Shown here piece by piece: positions 35,208 to 42,794 of a stretch of 50,502 nucleotides of DNA. Location: positions 1 to 50,502 of the forward strand of contig CAMNRH010000021.1 of assembly GCA_946552115.1 (NCBI GenBank), read 5' to 3'. The DNA is from an uncultured Lachnospiraceae bacterium (GTDB lineage Bacteria; Bacillota; Clostridia; Lachnospirales; Lachnospiraceae). A program made the position numbers and the translations under genes. The notes below the pieces were generated by a model that saw only the letters and a program-made list of their open reading frames with translations, was not told the origin of the DNA and did no database searches. How positions within the stretch are numbered: the stretch's first letter is position 1; the number at the start of each line of letters is the position of its first letter.

Positions 35208-36710
35208 ATGGAAGCAGTGGGAGAGCTTAAGAAGAATGTACAGGAGCCGGATGTTAATCAGCTTAGAAAGGTGCGCCGTGAGAAGCTTGCGGATTTACAG
35301 GAAAACGGAAGAAATCCTTTTGAAATCACAAAGTATGATGTAACGTGTCATGCGATAGATATAAAGAACAATTATGAAGAAATGGAAGGAAAGCACGTAT
35401 CACTTGCCGGACGTATCATGCAGAAGCGTGTGATGGGAAAAGCTTCTTTCTGTAATATCCTTGATCAGAGCGGAAACATTCAGTCCTATGTTGCCAGAGA
35501 CAGCATTGGCGAGGATGCATACAGGGATTTTAAGAAAATGGATATTGGAGATATTGTTGGGCTTGAAGGTGAGGTTTTCAAGACAAAGACAGGTGAGATT
35601 TCCATTCATGCATCGTCGGTAAGGCTGTTATCGAAAAGTCTTCAGATCCTTCCGGAGAAGTTTCACGGATTGACGAACACAGATATCCGTTACCGTCAGA
35701 GATATGTGGATTTGATTATGAATCCGGATGCGAGAGATACGTTTATCAAGCGTTCTAAAATCTTAAGTTCCATCAGAAGATATCTGGATGGACAAGGCTT
35801 TCTTGAGGTGGAGACGCCCATGCTTGTAAGCAATGCCGGCGGTGCGGCTGCAAGACCGTTTGAGACGCATTTTAATGCGTTGGATGAAAATTTCAAGCTT
35901 CGTATTTCTCTGGAGCTGTATTTAAAGCGTTTGATTGTAGGTGGTCTGGAGCGTGTATATGAGATAGGAAGAGTGTTCCGGAACGAAGGGCTGGATACAA
36001 GACATAATCCGGAATTTACGTTGATGGAGCTTTACCAGGCTTATACGGATTATAATGGAATGATGGATTTAACTGAAAATTTGTATCGTCATGTAGCACA
36101 GGAGGTCCTTGGAACAACGACAATCATATATAATGGCGTGGAAATGGATCTTGGGAAACCGTTTGAGAGAATTACAATGATAGATGCGGTAAAGAAATAT
36201 GCAGGTGTTGACTGGAATGAGGTGGAGACGCTGGAGCAGGCAAGAGCGCTTGCAAAAGAGCATCATGTGGAATATGAGGAAAGGCATAAGAAAGGGGATA
36301 TTCTGAGTTTGTTTTTTGAGGAATTTGCGGAAGAGCACCTGATTCAGCCGACCTTTGTGATGGATCATCCGATTGAAATATCTCCGCTTACAAAGAAAAA
36401 GCCGGAGAATCCGGAGTATGTAGAGAGATTTGAGTTCTTCATGAATGGCTGGGAGATGGCGAATGCTTATTCAGAGCTGAATGACCCGATTGACCAGAGA
36501 GAAAGGTTTAAGGCGCAGGAAGAGCTTTTGGCGCAGGGGGATGAAGAGGCGAATACAACGGATGAGGACTTTCTTAACGCACTGGAAATTGGTATGCCGC
36601 CCACAGGAGGAATCGGATTTGGGATTGACAGGATGTGTATGCTTTTGACAGATTCTGCGGCGATAAGGGATGTGCTGTTGTTTCCGACAATGAAGTCCCT
36701 CGATAAGTAG
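35208..36710 (+). CDS. lysS: Lysyl-tRNA synthetase, class II
   Basis: A 500-residue synthetase. The N-terminal OB fold ([20 protein letters not shown]) binds the anticodon. Class II motif 1 is near [20 protein letters not shown], motif 2 is [22 protein letters not shown]-type and motif 3 is [15 protein letters not shown]. The start is uncertain: the ATG at 35208 is only 2 bases from GGAG, while the GTG at 35217 lies 11 bases away. It closes the housekeeping block; the accessory island begins after it. Confidence 0.95.
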   Translation: MEAVGELKKNVQEPDVNQLRKVRREKLADLQENGRNPFEITKYDVTCHAIDIKNNYEEMEGKHVSLAGRIMQKRVMGKASFCNILDQSGNIQSYVARDSIGEDAYRDFKKMDIGDIVGLEGEVFKTKTGEISIHASSVRLLSKSLQILPEKFHGLTNTDIRYRQRYVDLIMNPDARDTFIKRSKILSSIRRYLDGQGFLEVETPMLVSNAGGAAARPFETHFNALDENFKLRISLELYLKRLIVGGLERVYEIGRVFRNEGLDTRHNPEFTLMELYQAYTDYNGMMDLTENLYRHVAQEVLGTTTIIYNGVEMDLGKPFERITMIDAVKKYAGVDWNEVETLEQARALAKEHHVEYEERHKKGDILSLFFEEFAEEHLIQPTFVMDHPIEISPLTKKKPENPEYVERFEFFMNGWEMANAYSELNDPIDQRERFKAQEELLAQGDEEANTTDEDFLNALEIGMPPTGGIGFGIDRMCMLLTDSAAIRDVLLFPTMKSLDK

Positions 36711-37080
36711 ACATCCGAAAAACCCAGTGTTTATCAGGGGTTGCGAGATTCCCTAAAGGCTTCAAAATACACATTTACATCAAACTTACATCATTTGATG
36801 CAGAAAGTTGTGCAGAGGTCAAAAAATCGCACATTTCGCATAGATATACGGATTGTAACAAAACATTATACAGATGTCTTTTAAGGCTTCGAGAGAAACT
36901 AAACTCTTGGAGCCTTTTTCGTTGCCGTATATTCATAGAGAACTGTCAATGTAGAGCGTGGGGATGATACTCACAGTGAAGAATTGGGTGGGAGGCAACC
37001 TGCGTTTGCTTTTTTGCACCTGTCAGATTCTTTCATCTTCTTTCTGCATGGTTTATAATGGCGGTAAAGGAGTGGATTTT
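36711..37080. other. Junction between lysS and the accessory island
   Basis: No gene is seen in the first part. CATCAAA/TTTGATG (about 36778-36800) is an inverted repeat, and AACCC/GGGTT brackets a 12-base loop near 36721. Base composition becomes AT-rich here. The lysS-proximal sequence could hold the left attachment site of the element, but I find no matching direct repeat inside the window. The terminator at 36883 is listed separately, and the last 120 bases are the leader of the XRE gene. Confidence 0.4.
36883..36920 (+). terminator. Terminator downstream of lysS
   Basis: AAGGCTTCGAGAG (36883-36895) pairs with CTCTTGGAGCCTT (36904-36916) across 13 positions with two G-U pairs, followed by TTTC. 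It lies 170 bases after the lysS stop. Confidence 0.75.
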
Positions 37081-37560
37081 ATGAATATGAAAATTATATC
37101 AAGATACTTACAATTCTTGAGGAAAAGCCGCTGCTACACACAAGACGATTTGGCGAAAAGGTTAAATGTTTCAAGGCAGGCGGTTTCAAAATGGGAAACA
37201 GGAACAACTGTCCCTGATTTAGAGATTCTGCTGAAGCTTTCTAAGCTGTACGACATTACAATAAACGATATACTGGAGCCTAAGATATTGCCACAGAGGA
37301 TAGATGATTTTGAGCAAATATCCGTAGTACCCGAAAAAGAGCTAAAAGAAACATTAAATCAGTTTGATACAACTTCTCTTGCAATAGCCTTAATGGGGGC
37401 GTCCCCAGAGGTAAATATTTTTTTCGAAAAAATCTTACCTGATATAGATTTTGAGACGGTGAGAAATCATATTGGCAGGGTTAGGGTTGAAAGTGTTGAG
37501 GATATGCAGAATCAAATTATTTCTATGATAAATTTACATGCTATTGATAATGAAATATGA
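37081..37560 (+). CDS. XRE-type regulator with a FliG-C-like C-terminal domain
   Basis: A 159-residue protein. Residues 1-65 are a Cro/C1 helix-turn-helix (YTQDDLAKRLNVSRQAVSKW, then ETGTTVPDLEILLKLSKLYD). Residues 95-155 read LAIALMGASPEVNIFFEKIL and VRVESVEDMQNQIISMIN, which resembles the C-terminal domain of the flagellar switch protein FliG (A-L-x-G-A-S, then G-x-V-R-x-x-x-V-E-x-x-Q-x-x-I). No flagellar gene is nearby. The ATG at 37081 follows AAAGGAG by 8 bases; a longer in-frame start at 36958 has no support. The FliG likeness is by eye. Confidence 0.78.
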   Translation: MNMKIISRYLQFLRKSRCYTQDDLAKRLNVSRQAVSKWETGTTVPDLEILLKLSKLYDITINDILEPKILPQRIDDFEQISVVPEKELKETLNQFDTTSLAIALMGASPEVNIFFEKILPDIDFETVRNHIGRVRVESVEDMQNQIISMINLHAIDNEI

Positions 37561-37685
37561 GTTTTGATAGAGACTATATGAGATAAGCAGCATCACACAA
37601 CGTTGGGTGAACCCGTATAGTTTGTAAACTACCATCCATATCAATTATTTTCTATACTGTCTATAAGAAGTACAGGAGGTTCAAT

Positions 37686-39077
37686 ATGGAGAATAGTTTA
37701 GCAGTTATGCGCCCAGAGATTGCAGATGAATGGTCAGAGAGGAATTTACCGCTTACACCCGATACAGTAACATATGGCTCAAATAGACAGGTATGGTGGA
37801 AAGGAGCCTGCGGGCATGAATGGCAAGCCAGTATCAAAAGCCGTTCTTCAGGTGAAAATTGTCCTATTTGTTCGGGAAAGAGGGTGGTCGAGGGTATTAA
37901 CGATTTGAATACCTTAGAGCCAGAGCTTGCACTGGAGTGGTCTGATAAAAATGGAATCTTAAAGCCGACTATGGTTGGGGCAGGCTCACACAAGAAAATT
38001 GTATGGAAAGGCAAATGTGGGCACGAGTGGACGGCAAGCGTGAAAAACCGGGTGAAAGGCAGTGGATGTCCGTATTGTTCCCACAATCTTGTGTTAGAGG
38101 GATTCAATGACCTTGCTTCAGAGTTTCCACAAATAGCCGTTGAATGGTCGGAAAGAAATTATCCGTTACGCCCGACTATGGTCGCAGTCTATTCTAATCG
38201 TAAAGTCTGGTGGAAATGTAGCAAAGGGCATGAATGGAATACGTTGATTGCAACTCGTTCATATGGGAGCAAATGTCCTTATTGCAGTGGAAAGATTCTT
38301 CTTAAAGGATTCAATGACTTTGCGGCAAAACAGCCCAAACTCGCATCGGAATGGTCGGAGCGTAATCTGCCTTTGACGCCAGATATGATAAATGAGAAAT
38401 CACGTAAAAATGTCTGGTGGAAATGTAGAAAATGCGGATATGAATGGAAAGCAGTGGTTCATTCGCGGGTGAAAGGGGCAGAATGTCCGGTATGTGCCGA
38501 CCGTGCGGTATTATCTGGATACAATGACTTGGCTGCGACCGACCCGAATCTGCTTGCTGAGTGGGATTATGATAAGAATACAGACATTTTCCCTGAACAT
38601 ATATCAAGAAGCTCTATGCGTAAAGTTTGGTGGAAATGTAGGCTTGGACATTCGTGGAGAGGAAAGATTTCAGAAAGAGCTATAGAGGGGAAAGGATGCC
38701 GGGAATGTGAAAAAGAATACCAAAGTGTATTTCCACAATTAGCAGTCAGTTATTATGCCGCAAAGAAAGGGTTAAAAGTGCTGTTAAATTCTGACGCGAC
38801 TATCGGAATTCCAATAGAAATCTATATACCAGAAGAAAAAGTTGCCATGGAATCCTTTGCCGGGACACAGGAGATTGACAGCCTAAAAGAATATTTGTGC
38901 AGACAGAGGGGGATTAAATTTGTAAAAATTCTTTATAGAGCGAACGAAGGTGAAAAAGAGTATGCAATAAATATAAAGAAGCTATTTCGGAGTATACATA
39001 TTTTTATTTCTTCGGATGTAGATGATGATGTGGCGTTTATAAGAAAGCGTTTTGATGAATGGAGAAAAAATACATAA
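37686..39077 (+). CDS. Five-repeat treble-clef zinc protein with nuclease-like C-terminus
   Basis: A 463-residue protein. Residues 8-345 hold five repeats of about 65 residues, each with a variant of EWSERNLPLTPD, then VWWKCxxGHEW, then CPxC. This is the zinc treble-clef family (DUF4379/PF14311) with Cys-His...Cys-Cys ligands; repeat 4 has Cys-Gly-Tyr in place of Gly-His. Residues 350-463 resemble a Vsr/PD-(D/E)xK fold (GIPIEIYIPEEKVAMESFAG, then GIKFVKILY), but the usual Asp before IYIP is Glu and the E-Y-D-G core reads ESFAG. So the nuclease may be inactive or altered. AGGAGG precedes the ATG. Function unknown; defence is possible. Confidence 0.75.
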   Translation: MENSLAVMRPEIADEWSERNLPLTPDTVTYGSNRQVWWKGACGHEWQASIKSRSSGENCPICSGKRVVEGINDLNTLEPELALEWSDKNGILKPTMVGAGSHKKIVWKGKCGHEWTASVKNRVKGSGCPYCSHNLVLEGFNDLASEFPQIAVEWSERNYPLRPTMVAVYSNRKVWWKCSKGHEWNTLIATRSYGSKCPYCSGKILLKGFNDFAAKQPKLASEWSERNLPLTPDMINEKSRKNVWWKCRKCGYEWKAVVHSRVKGAECPVCADRAVLSGYNDLAATDPNLLAEWDYDKNTDIFPEHISRSSMRKVWWKCRLGHSWRGKISERAIEGKGCRECEKEYQSVFPQLAVSYYAAKKGLKVLLNSDATIGIPIEIYIPEEKVAMESFAGTQEIDSLKEYLCRQRGIKFVKILYRANEGEKEYAINIKKLFRSIHIFISSDVDDDVAFIRKRFDEWRKNT

Positions 39078-39127
39078 TTCCATTTTCAGAAGTATGTATC
39101 CATTAAAAACAAACTTATAAATATAGA

Positions 39128-39181
39128 TTGCAAGCAATAGGGAAATATTTTATAATCAAATTTATAAATCGTAAATTTATA
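39128..39181 (+). promoter_or_regulatory. Promoter and 15-bp-period direct repeat of the HEPN-like gene
   Basis: TTGCAA (39128-39133) and TATAAT (39151-39156) are 17 bases apart. Directly after, AAATTTATA occurs at 39158-39166 and again at 39173-39181 with a 6-base spacer, and TATAAAT/ATTTATA is also an inverted repeat. The repeats cover the start of transcription and abut the ribosome site, so they look like an operator. Confidence 0.55.
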
Positions 39182-39193
39182 GGAGGTATAACA

Positions 39194-39625
39194 ATGTACG
39201 AAAACTATACTAGACAATCATTACCGACGAAGGAATATCGAGAGTTGTTGGGAAGCGCATTATGTGTGTTTAGTTCAAATAATGGATTTATAATAGAAAA
39301 TATCATTAAAACAAATGATTCATTTAACTGGTATGAACTAATTGACAAAGAATCCGGTTTGCTTAAAAAAATTATTTCAGAAACAATTTCCAATAAATGT
39401 GGGAATACAGAGATTGAGGATTTGTTTTTAGAAATTGTAAATATGAGGAATAGAATTATTCATGGTTTTAGAATAACTTCTAAAAGTGGTGAACAAGTGC
39501 TTGCAACAAAAACCCGTAAAAAGGATGGAAATATTCAATTTGAAATAACAGATGAATATTTAATGGACTTTATTAAGAAAAATGAGAAACTTAGTGATTT
39601 GCTCCATCAATATAGAGGATATTAA
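39194..39625 (+). CDS. HEPN-like protein, possible RNase
   Basis: A 143-residue, mainly helical protein. The stretch EIVNMRNRIIHGFRIT contains R-N-R-I-I-H, an R-x4-H motif of HEPN ribonucleases and toxins, at the right place in a four-helix bundle (about residue 90). No second toxin-antitoxin gene of the MNT type adjoins. The ATG at 39194 follows AGGAGG; the in-frame TTG at 39128 lies in the promoter. Whether it cuts RNA is not known; other HEPN proteins only bind nucleotides. Confidence 0.6.
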   Translation: MYENYTRQSLPTKEYRELLGSALCVFSSNNGFIIENIIKTNDSFNWYELIDKESGLLKKIISETISNKCGNTEIEDLFLEIVNMRNRIIHGFRITSKSGEQVLATKTRKKDGNIQFEITDEYLMDFIKKNEKLSDLLHQYRGY

Positions 39626-39658
39626 TTTATCAAATTCTAATTCGAAAATTGTCAGTAG

Positions 39659-39692
39659 CCGTCTGTTCTTTCGTTGGAACAGGCGGTTTTTT
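39659..39692 (+). terminator. Terminator after the HEPN-like gene
   Basis: CCGTCTGTTC pairs with GAACAGGCGG over 10 positions (one G-U), with an 8-base loop, followed by TTTTTTG. Confidence 0.88.
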
Positions 39693-39785
39693 GTGTTTGC
39701 AAAGCAATTATAATGTGAGAATAAATATTTTAGTTTTTTTCAAAAAGGAGGGTGTCATTTAGTGTTTCAATTCCAAATAAGTGAA

Positions 39786-40180
39786 GAGGTTGATTTCTGG
39801 CAGCCGTCAGAAACACATCTTTGCTGTATCTTGACAATTGAATAAGTCATTCGCTAAGACTTTATTTCTGATGATTAGCTATCTTAGCAGGTACGCCGGG
39901 ACTTTCTGTTTTTATGAATGAGCGAGAATCCCTGCTATAAGTATCGGGCTGTTCCGATATGGCGATGACAGTCAGAAAGATAATGATACTCCTGTACGCA
40001 GCTCCGAGAGTTCCTCGGAGGGGTGAGATTCCCGTGAAGCAGATTAACAGCCTGCTGCTTAGCGATTTCCCAGAGCATATTGCTTTTACGCAGGGGATGT
40101 CGAGGACAAATACTGCGTTTGCATTTTAGCCGGGGATAGATAGAATCTGTTCCCGGCATACATACCATCATAGTATGCAA
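39786..40180 (+). ncRNA. Candidate structured noncoding RNA or transfer-origin region
   Basis: About 400 bases with no convincing reading frame and many complementary segments: TTTCTG/CAGAAA (39794/39808), TATCGG/CCGATA (39942-39959), CTCCGAG/CTCGGAG (40002-40020), GCATAC/GTATGC (40156-40178), and a long-range TAGCAGG/CCTGCTA (39885-39891 with 39931-39937). GCTAAGA/TCTTAGC (39853-39859 with 39882-39888) uses bases that the long-range pair also needs, so two folds compete. It lies between a terminator and a promoter inside the mobile element and I believe similar sequence occurs in related elements. Strand and function are not certain. I could not match it to a named RNA family. Confidence 0.5.
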
Positions 40181-40209
40181 AATGATTGCCATGCCGCTTG
40201 TTTGCACTG

Positions 40210-40239
40210 TTGAAGCTGACAGAATTTTTATAATACAAT
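40210..40239 (+). promoter_or_regulatory. Promoter of the 87-residue gene
   Basis: TTGAAG (40210-40215) and TACAAT (40234-40239) are 18 bases apart, ahead of the AAAGGAGG ribosome site of the gene at 40262. Confidence 0.5.
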
Positions 40240-40261
40240 AGGGCAAAGAAAGGAGGAAAAA

Positions 40262-40525
40262 ATGAACGATAAAGAATTTAAAGAACTGGTGAAAATTGCG
40301 GCAGAGAAATTAAAAGATGAATCGGTATTTCTATTATTAAAAGCTGACGAGGGATATCAAAAGGACAGTAAGGATGAGGGAAACGCGGAAGACGCTTTTA
40401 ACAGGCTTGATTTGACAGAAGAACAGAGAGCGGTGTGTCAGCATCTTTTGGATTACAGGGACAAGGTCGATTTAGGCTCTGATGGGGGAAGAATTGACGG
40501 GGCATATTGGGGATATGGAATATGA
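40262..40525 (+). CDS. Small hypothetical protein, 87 residues
   Basis: Not recognised. It is a charged, mostly helical protein that starts with NDKEFKELVKIAAEKLKDES and has DLTEEQRAVCQHLLDYRDKV in the middle, ending in GRIDGAYWGYGI. A strong AAAGGAGG ribosome site and a promoter precede it. It lies just after the structured noncoding stretch. No membrane segment. Confidence 0.6.
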   Translation: MNDKEFKELVKIAAEKLKDESVFLLLKADEGYQKDSKDEGNAEDAFNRLDLTEEQRAVCQHLLDYRDKVDLGSDGGRIDGAYWGYGI

Positions 40526-40663
40526 GTTTTATAAATTAGTAAGCGATTATGTTAAAGTCTTGATTTTGGAATTAGGGATAAAATAGAAGAAAACTTAGAT
40601 GATTGTATTGTATTTGTATAGGCGGTATAATGAAAGAAATGAAAAGAAACGGAGGTGAAAAAG

Positions 40664-40993
40664 ATGTCTGATGCGTTCAGATTTGAGACATTTGTAGATG
40701 TCCATAGCAATATTTTTGAGGAATATCTGAGTTCTGTTATAGCGAAATTACCCAAAGAAAACGAGGAATACCGTGCAATACAATCCGAAATAGAAGAATT
40801 GTATGAGAAATATCCCAAAGTTTTAGACGTGTTTGATATGGAAAAATCGGCAGAGTTAAGTGGGCAGGAGTGTACAGCACTCATAAAGGTGATGGAGTTA
40901 AAGAACAAGCTTACAGATATGGAGATGCAGTCAGTGTATTTCCGGGGATGCTATGACAGCGCAGGATATATGAAAAAGGCAGGGGTTTTATAG
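40664..40993 (+). CDS. Small helical protein of mobile-element type, 109 residues
   Basis: No named family is claimed. The protein is helical and acidic (YRAIQSEIEELYEKYPKVLD, then LSGQECTALIKVMELKNKL) and ends in MQSVYFRGCYDSAGYMKKAG. From memory, short proteins with this YFRGCYD ending recur in Clostridia conjugative elements. The ATG at 40664 follows GGAGGTG by 6 bases; the GTG at 40655 is within the ribosome site. Confidence 0.65.
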   Translation: MSDAFRFETFVDVHSNIFEEYLSSVIAKLPKENEEYRAIQSEIEELYEKYPKVLDVFDMEKSAELSGQECTALIKVMELKNKLTDMEMQSVYFRGCYDSAGYMKKAGVL

Positions 40994-41077
40994 GAAAATG
41001 ACCGAGAAAAGCGGTATTGGCGCGGATGTTGATGCCGCTTTTATGAAACGTAAAATGTAGAAATGTCTATAGTGGTA

Positions 41078-41086
41078 TGATATAAT
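41078..41086 (+). promoter_or_regulatory. Extended -10 promoter before the lipoprotein gene
   Basis: TGATATAAT (TG at 41078-41079, TATAAT at 41081-41086) is an extended -10 element. There is no clear -35 box. Confidence 0.5.
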
Positions 41087-41152
41087 TAGGAAAGCGGAGT
41101 ATAATTTACGAATGGAAAAGATACGGAATCATTTGGAGGAAAAGCAGGAAAT

Positions 41153-41611
41153 ATGAGGAAATTTACTATAGCATTGCTTTGGCTGTTATGCTTGATGATG
41201 ACAGCGTGCAGCAATGAATTTGCAAAACGAGAGTATGATTCTGATGAAAAAATTGCTCAGAATACAGACCATTATGCAAAAGAAGTATCTGTTGCTAATT
41301 CCACAAATGGAGAATATTCACTTAAAGTTTCCAAATTTAACGGACGCGAGACATTGTGGGAAAAGACGATAAAAGAGAATCAGGATATAGAAATAGATTT
41401 TGACCTTAGTCTTTCAAAAGGGCAGGCAAAAATAGTATATATAGATAGTGAAGACAATGTTACAACGGTGATTGAATGTCTGCCTGAAACTTCAACAAAT
41501 GGACTTGTAACAAAAACACTGCCATTAAAAAGTGGGAAGAACAGGTTAAAAATTGTTGGATATGATTGCGAAGATATTGATTTGAAGATGGTGTTTACAG
41601 ACATACAATAG
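41153..41611 (+). CDS. Small secreted lipoprotein
   Basis: A 152-residue lipoprotein with a short basic start (MRKF), a hydrophobic core and the lipobox MTAC; the lipidated Cys is at residue 19. The mature part is beta-rich (YSLKVSKFNGRETLWEKTIK, QAKIVYIDSEDNVTTVIECL, LKSGKNRLKIVGYDCEDIDL) and resembles a small beta-sandwich. Function unknown. It is followed 42 bases later by a membrane-protein gene with its own ribosome site. Confidence 0.78.
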   Translation: MRKFTIALLWLLCLMMTACSNEFAKREYDSDEKIAQNTDHYAKEVSVANSTNGEYSLKVSKFNGRETLWEKTIKENQDIEIDFDLSLSKGQAKIVYIDSEDNVTTVIECLPETSTNGLVTKTLPLKSGKNRLKIVGYDCEDIDLKMVFTDIQ

Positions 41612-41653
41612 ATGTGTTTAAATGAAATGGGACTTTTTAAGGAGGTATGTTCA

Positions 41654-41986
41654 ATGAATAATGGTTTTATTGTATGTGGTGTTTCAAGTTTATTATGTTT
41701 GTTATTTGCTTTCATATTTTTTATTTTTAAAGGAAAAGCAACAATATTAATAAGTGGATTTAATACAATGCCGAAGGAAAAGAGAGAATTATATGATAAA
41801 GATAAAATGAGTAAAGACCAAAGAAATATCTTTTTAATTTGGGCGGCTATTTTAGGGATAGGCTCCATTTTATCATATTGTATTTCAAAACATATGGCGA
41901 TTGTTACGTTTATAATATTTCTGATTGTATTTTTCAAGGACGTGCATTTAGACGAAGAAAAAGCTTTTGGTAAATATAAAAAATAA
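41654..41986 (+). CDS. DUF3784-like membrane protein
   Basis: A 110-residue protein with three hydrophobic segments and the loop GKATILISGFNTMPKEKREL YD-type, which is the mark of DUF3784 proteins (G-x-x-x-L-I-x-G-[FY]-N-T-M). The function is not established; relatives often sit in clusters with toxin-immunity genes. The ATG at 41654 follows AAGGAGG; the frame is open from 41612 but there is no ribosome site there. Confidence 0.78.
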   Translation: MNNGFIVCGVSSLLCLLFAFIFFIFKGKATILISGFNTMPKEKRELYDKDKMSKDQRNIFLIWAAILGIGSILSYCISKHMAIVTFIIFLIVFFKDVHLDEEKAFGKYKK

Positions 41987-42054
41987 AGGATATATTTTCA
42001 TATTGGCAATGGTGGAACTGATACAAATCGGGAATTGTCGGGGAGGTGGATGAC

Positions 42055-42318
42055 ATGGTAGGCGTGATGATTGGTACTATGATGGGTGTTTTAGGTCTAT
42101 ACAGTCTTATTAAAGGTAAAGTTCCTTTTATAAAAAAATATAACGGCGTAAAAAAGATAAAGTTACATTCGAGAATTGAGGGAACGGCTGCATTATTAGT
42201 AGGAATTATGATAGCCTTTCAGTGTATTATACCTATTAAAACGGTTGGCTTAGTGATTTCTATTTTACTGATTTGTATTTTGACAGTGCTACTTGAAATA
42301 GTATTGAAAGCAATATAA
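42055..42318 (+). CDS. Small membrane protein, 87 residues
   Basis: Not assigned to a family. It has three hydrophobic stretches (MIGTMMGVLGLYSLI, GTAALLVGIMIAFQCIIPI, LVISILLICILTVLLEIV) and a basic loop (FIKKYNGVKKIKLHSRIEG). The ATG at 42055 lies 8 bases after GGGAGG; a GTG at 42046 is less likely. It lies between two genes of immunity-cluster type and may be part of that set. Confidence 0.6.
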   Translation: MVGVMIGTMMGVLGLYSLIKGKVPFIKKYNGVKKIKLHSRIEGTAALLVGIMIAFQCIIPIKTVGLVISILLICILTVLLEIVLKAI

Positions 42319-42347
42319 ATTCGAGTTTTAGGCATGGAGGATGTTAT

Positions 42348-42674
42348 ATGAAGAAATTTGATGCTGATTATGAGTTACTTGACAGTATGTATCGAGATGG
42401 ATATTTCCCAGATTTTTTAGTAGATAAGGTAAAGGAATTAGTGGAAAATGTCATTACTTTTCTGGAAACAGGAGAGAGGGATTCCGAAGAAATACAAAGT
42501 AAATTTGATGAAATGACATTGGCGATTAACGACCTACAGGAAGAATTTGAAGAAAATGAAAGCGAATTAGAGACTGCTGCAAGAGAGAGCATCGCAGAAA
42601 CAGTAGAATATATTTTGGAATGGTTTAATATAGACATGGATGTAGAAGATGCCATTGGTGAACGTGACTGGTAA
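42348..42674 (+). CDS. DUF5713-like acidic protein
   Basis: A 108-residue, strongly acidic, all-helical cytosolic protein. MYRDGYFPDFLVDKVKELVE is the hallmark start of the DUF5713 group; a coiled-coil part (NDLQEEFEENESELETAARE) and EYILEWFNIDMDVEDAIGER follow. Members are small, acidic and often found in polymorphic-toxin immunity clusters, so an immunity role is possible. A GGAGG ribosome site precedes it and a terminator follows. Confidence 0.72.
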   Translation: MKKFDADYELLDSMYRDGYFPDFLVDKVKELVENVITFLETGERDSEEIQSKFDEMTLAINDLQEEFEENESELETAARESIAETVEYILEWFNIDMDVEDAIGERDW

Positions 42675-42729
42675 AGTTTAAATAATTATATCTTTGCCAG
42701 AGAGACAAAATTAAATATCAATTTTACAT

Positions 42730-42770
42730 AGCCGAGAGATTTCATTATGAGAAAATCCCCCGGCTTTTTC
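42730..42770 (+). terminator. Terminator after the DUF5713-like gene
   Basis: AGCCG (42730-42734) pairs with CGGCT (42761-42765), extended by GATTTC/GAAAATC, then TTTTC. Confidence 0.65.
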
Positions 42771-42794
42771 TATTTCTGGAGGTGATTTTATTGA

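Noticed and set aside
36958-37080. N-terminal extension of the XRE gene
   Set aside because: The ATG at 36958 has no ribosome site, while AAAGGAG stands in front of the ATG at 37081, which begins a normal helix-turn-helix domain.
39786-40180. Group II intron as explanation of the structured region
   Set aside because: No domain V consensus (no GAGC...AGC hairpin with GAAA loop) and no reverse transcriptase gene nearby.
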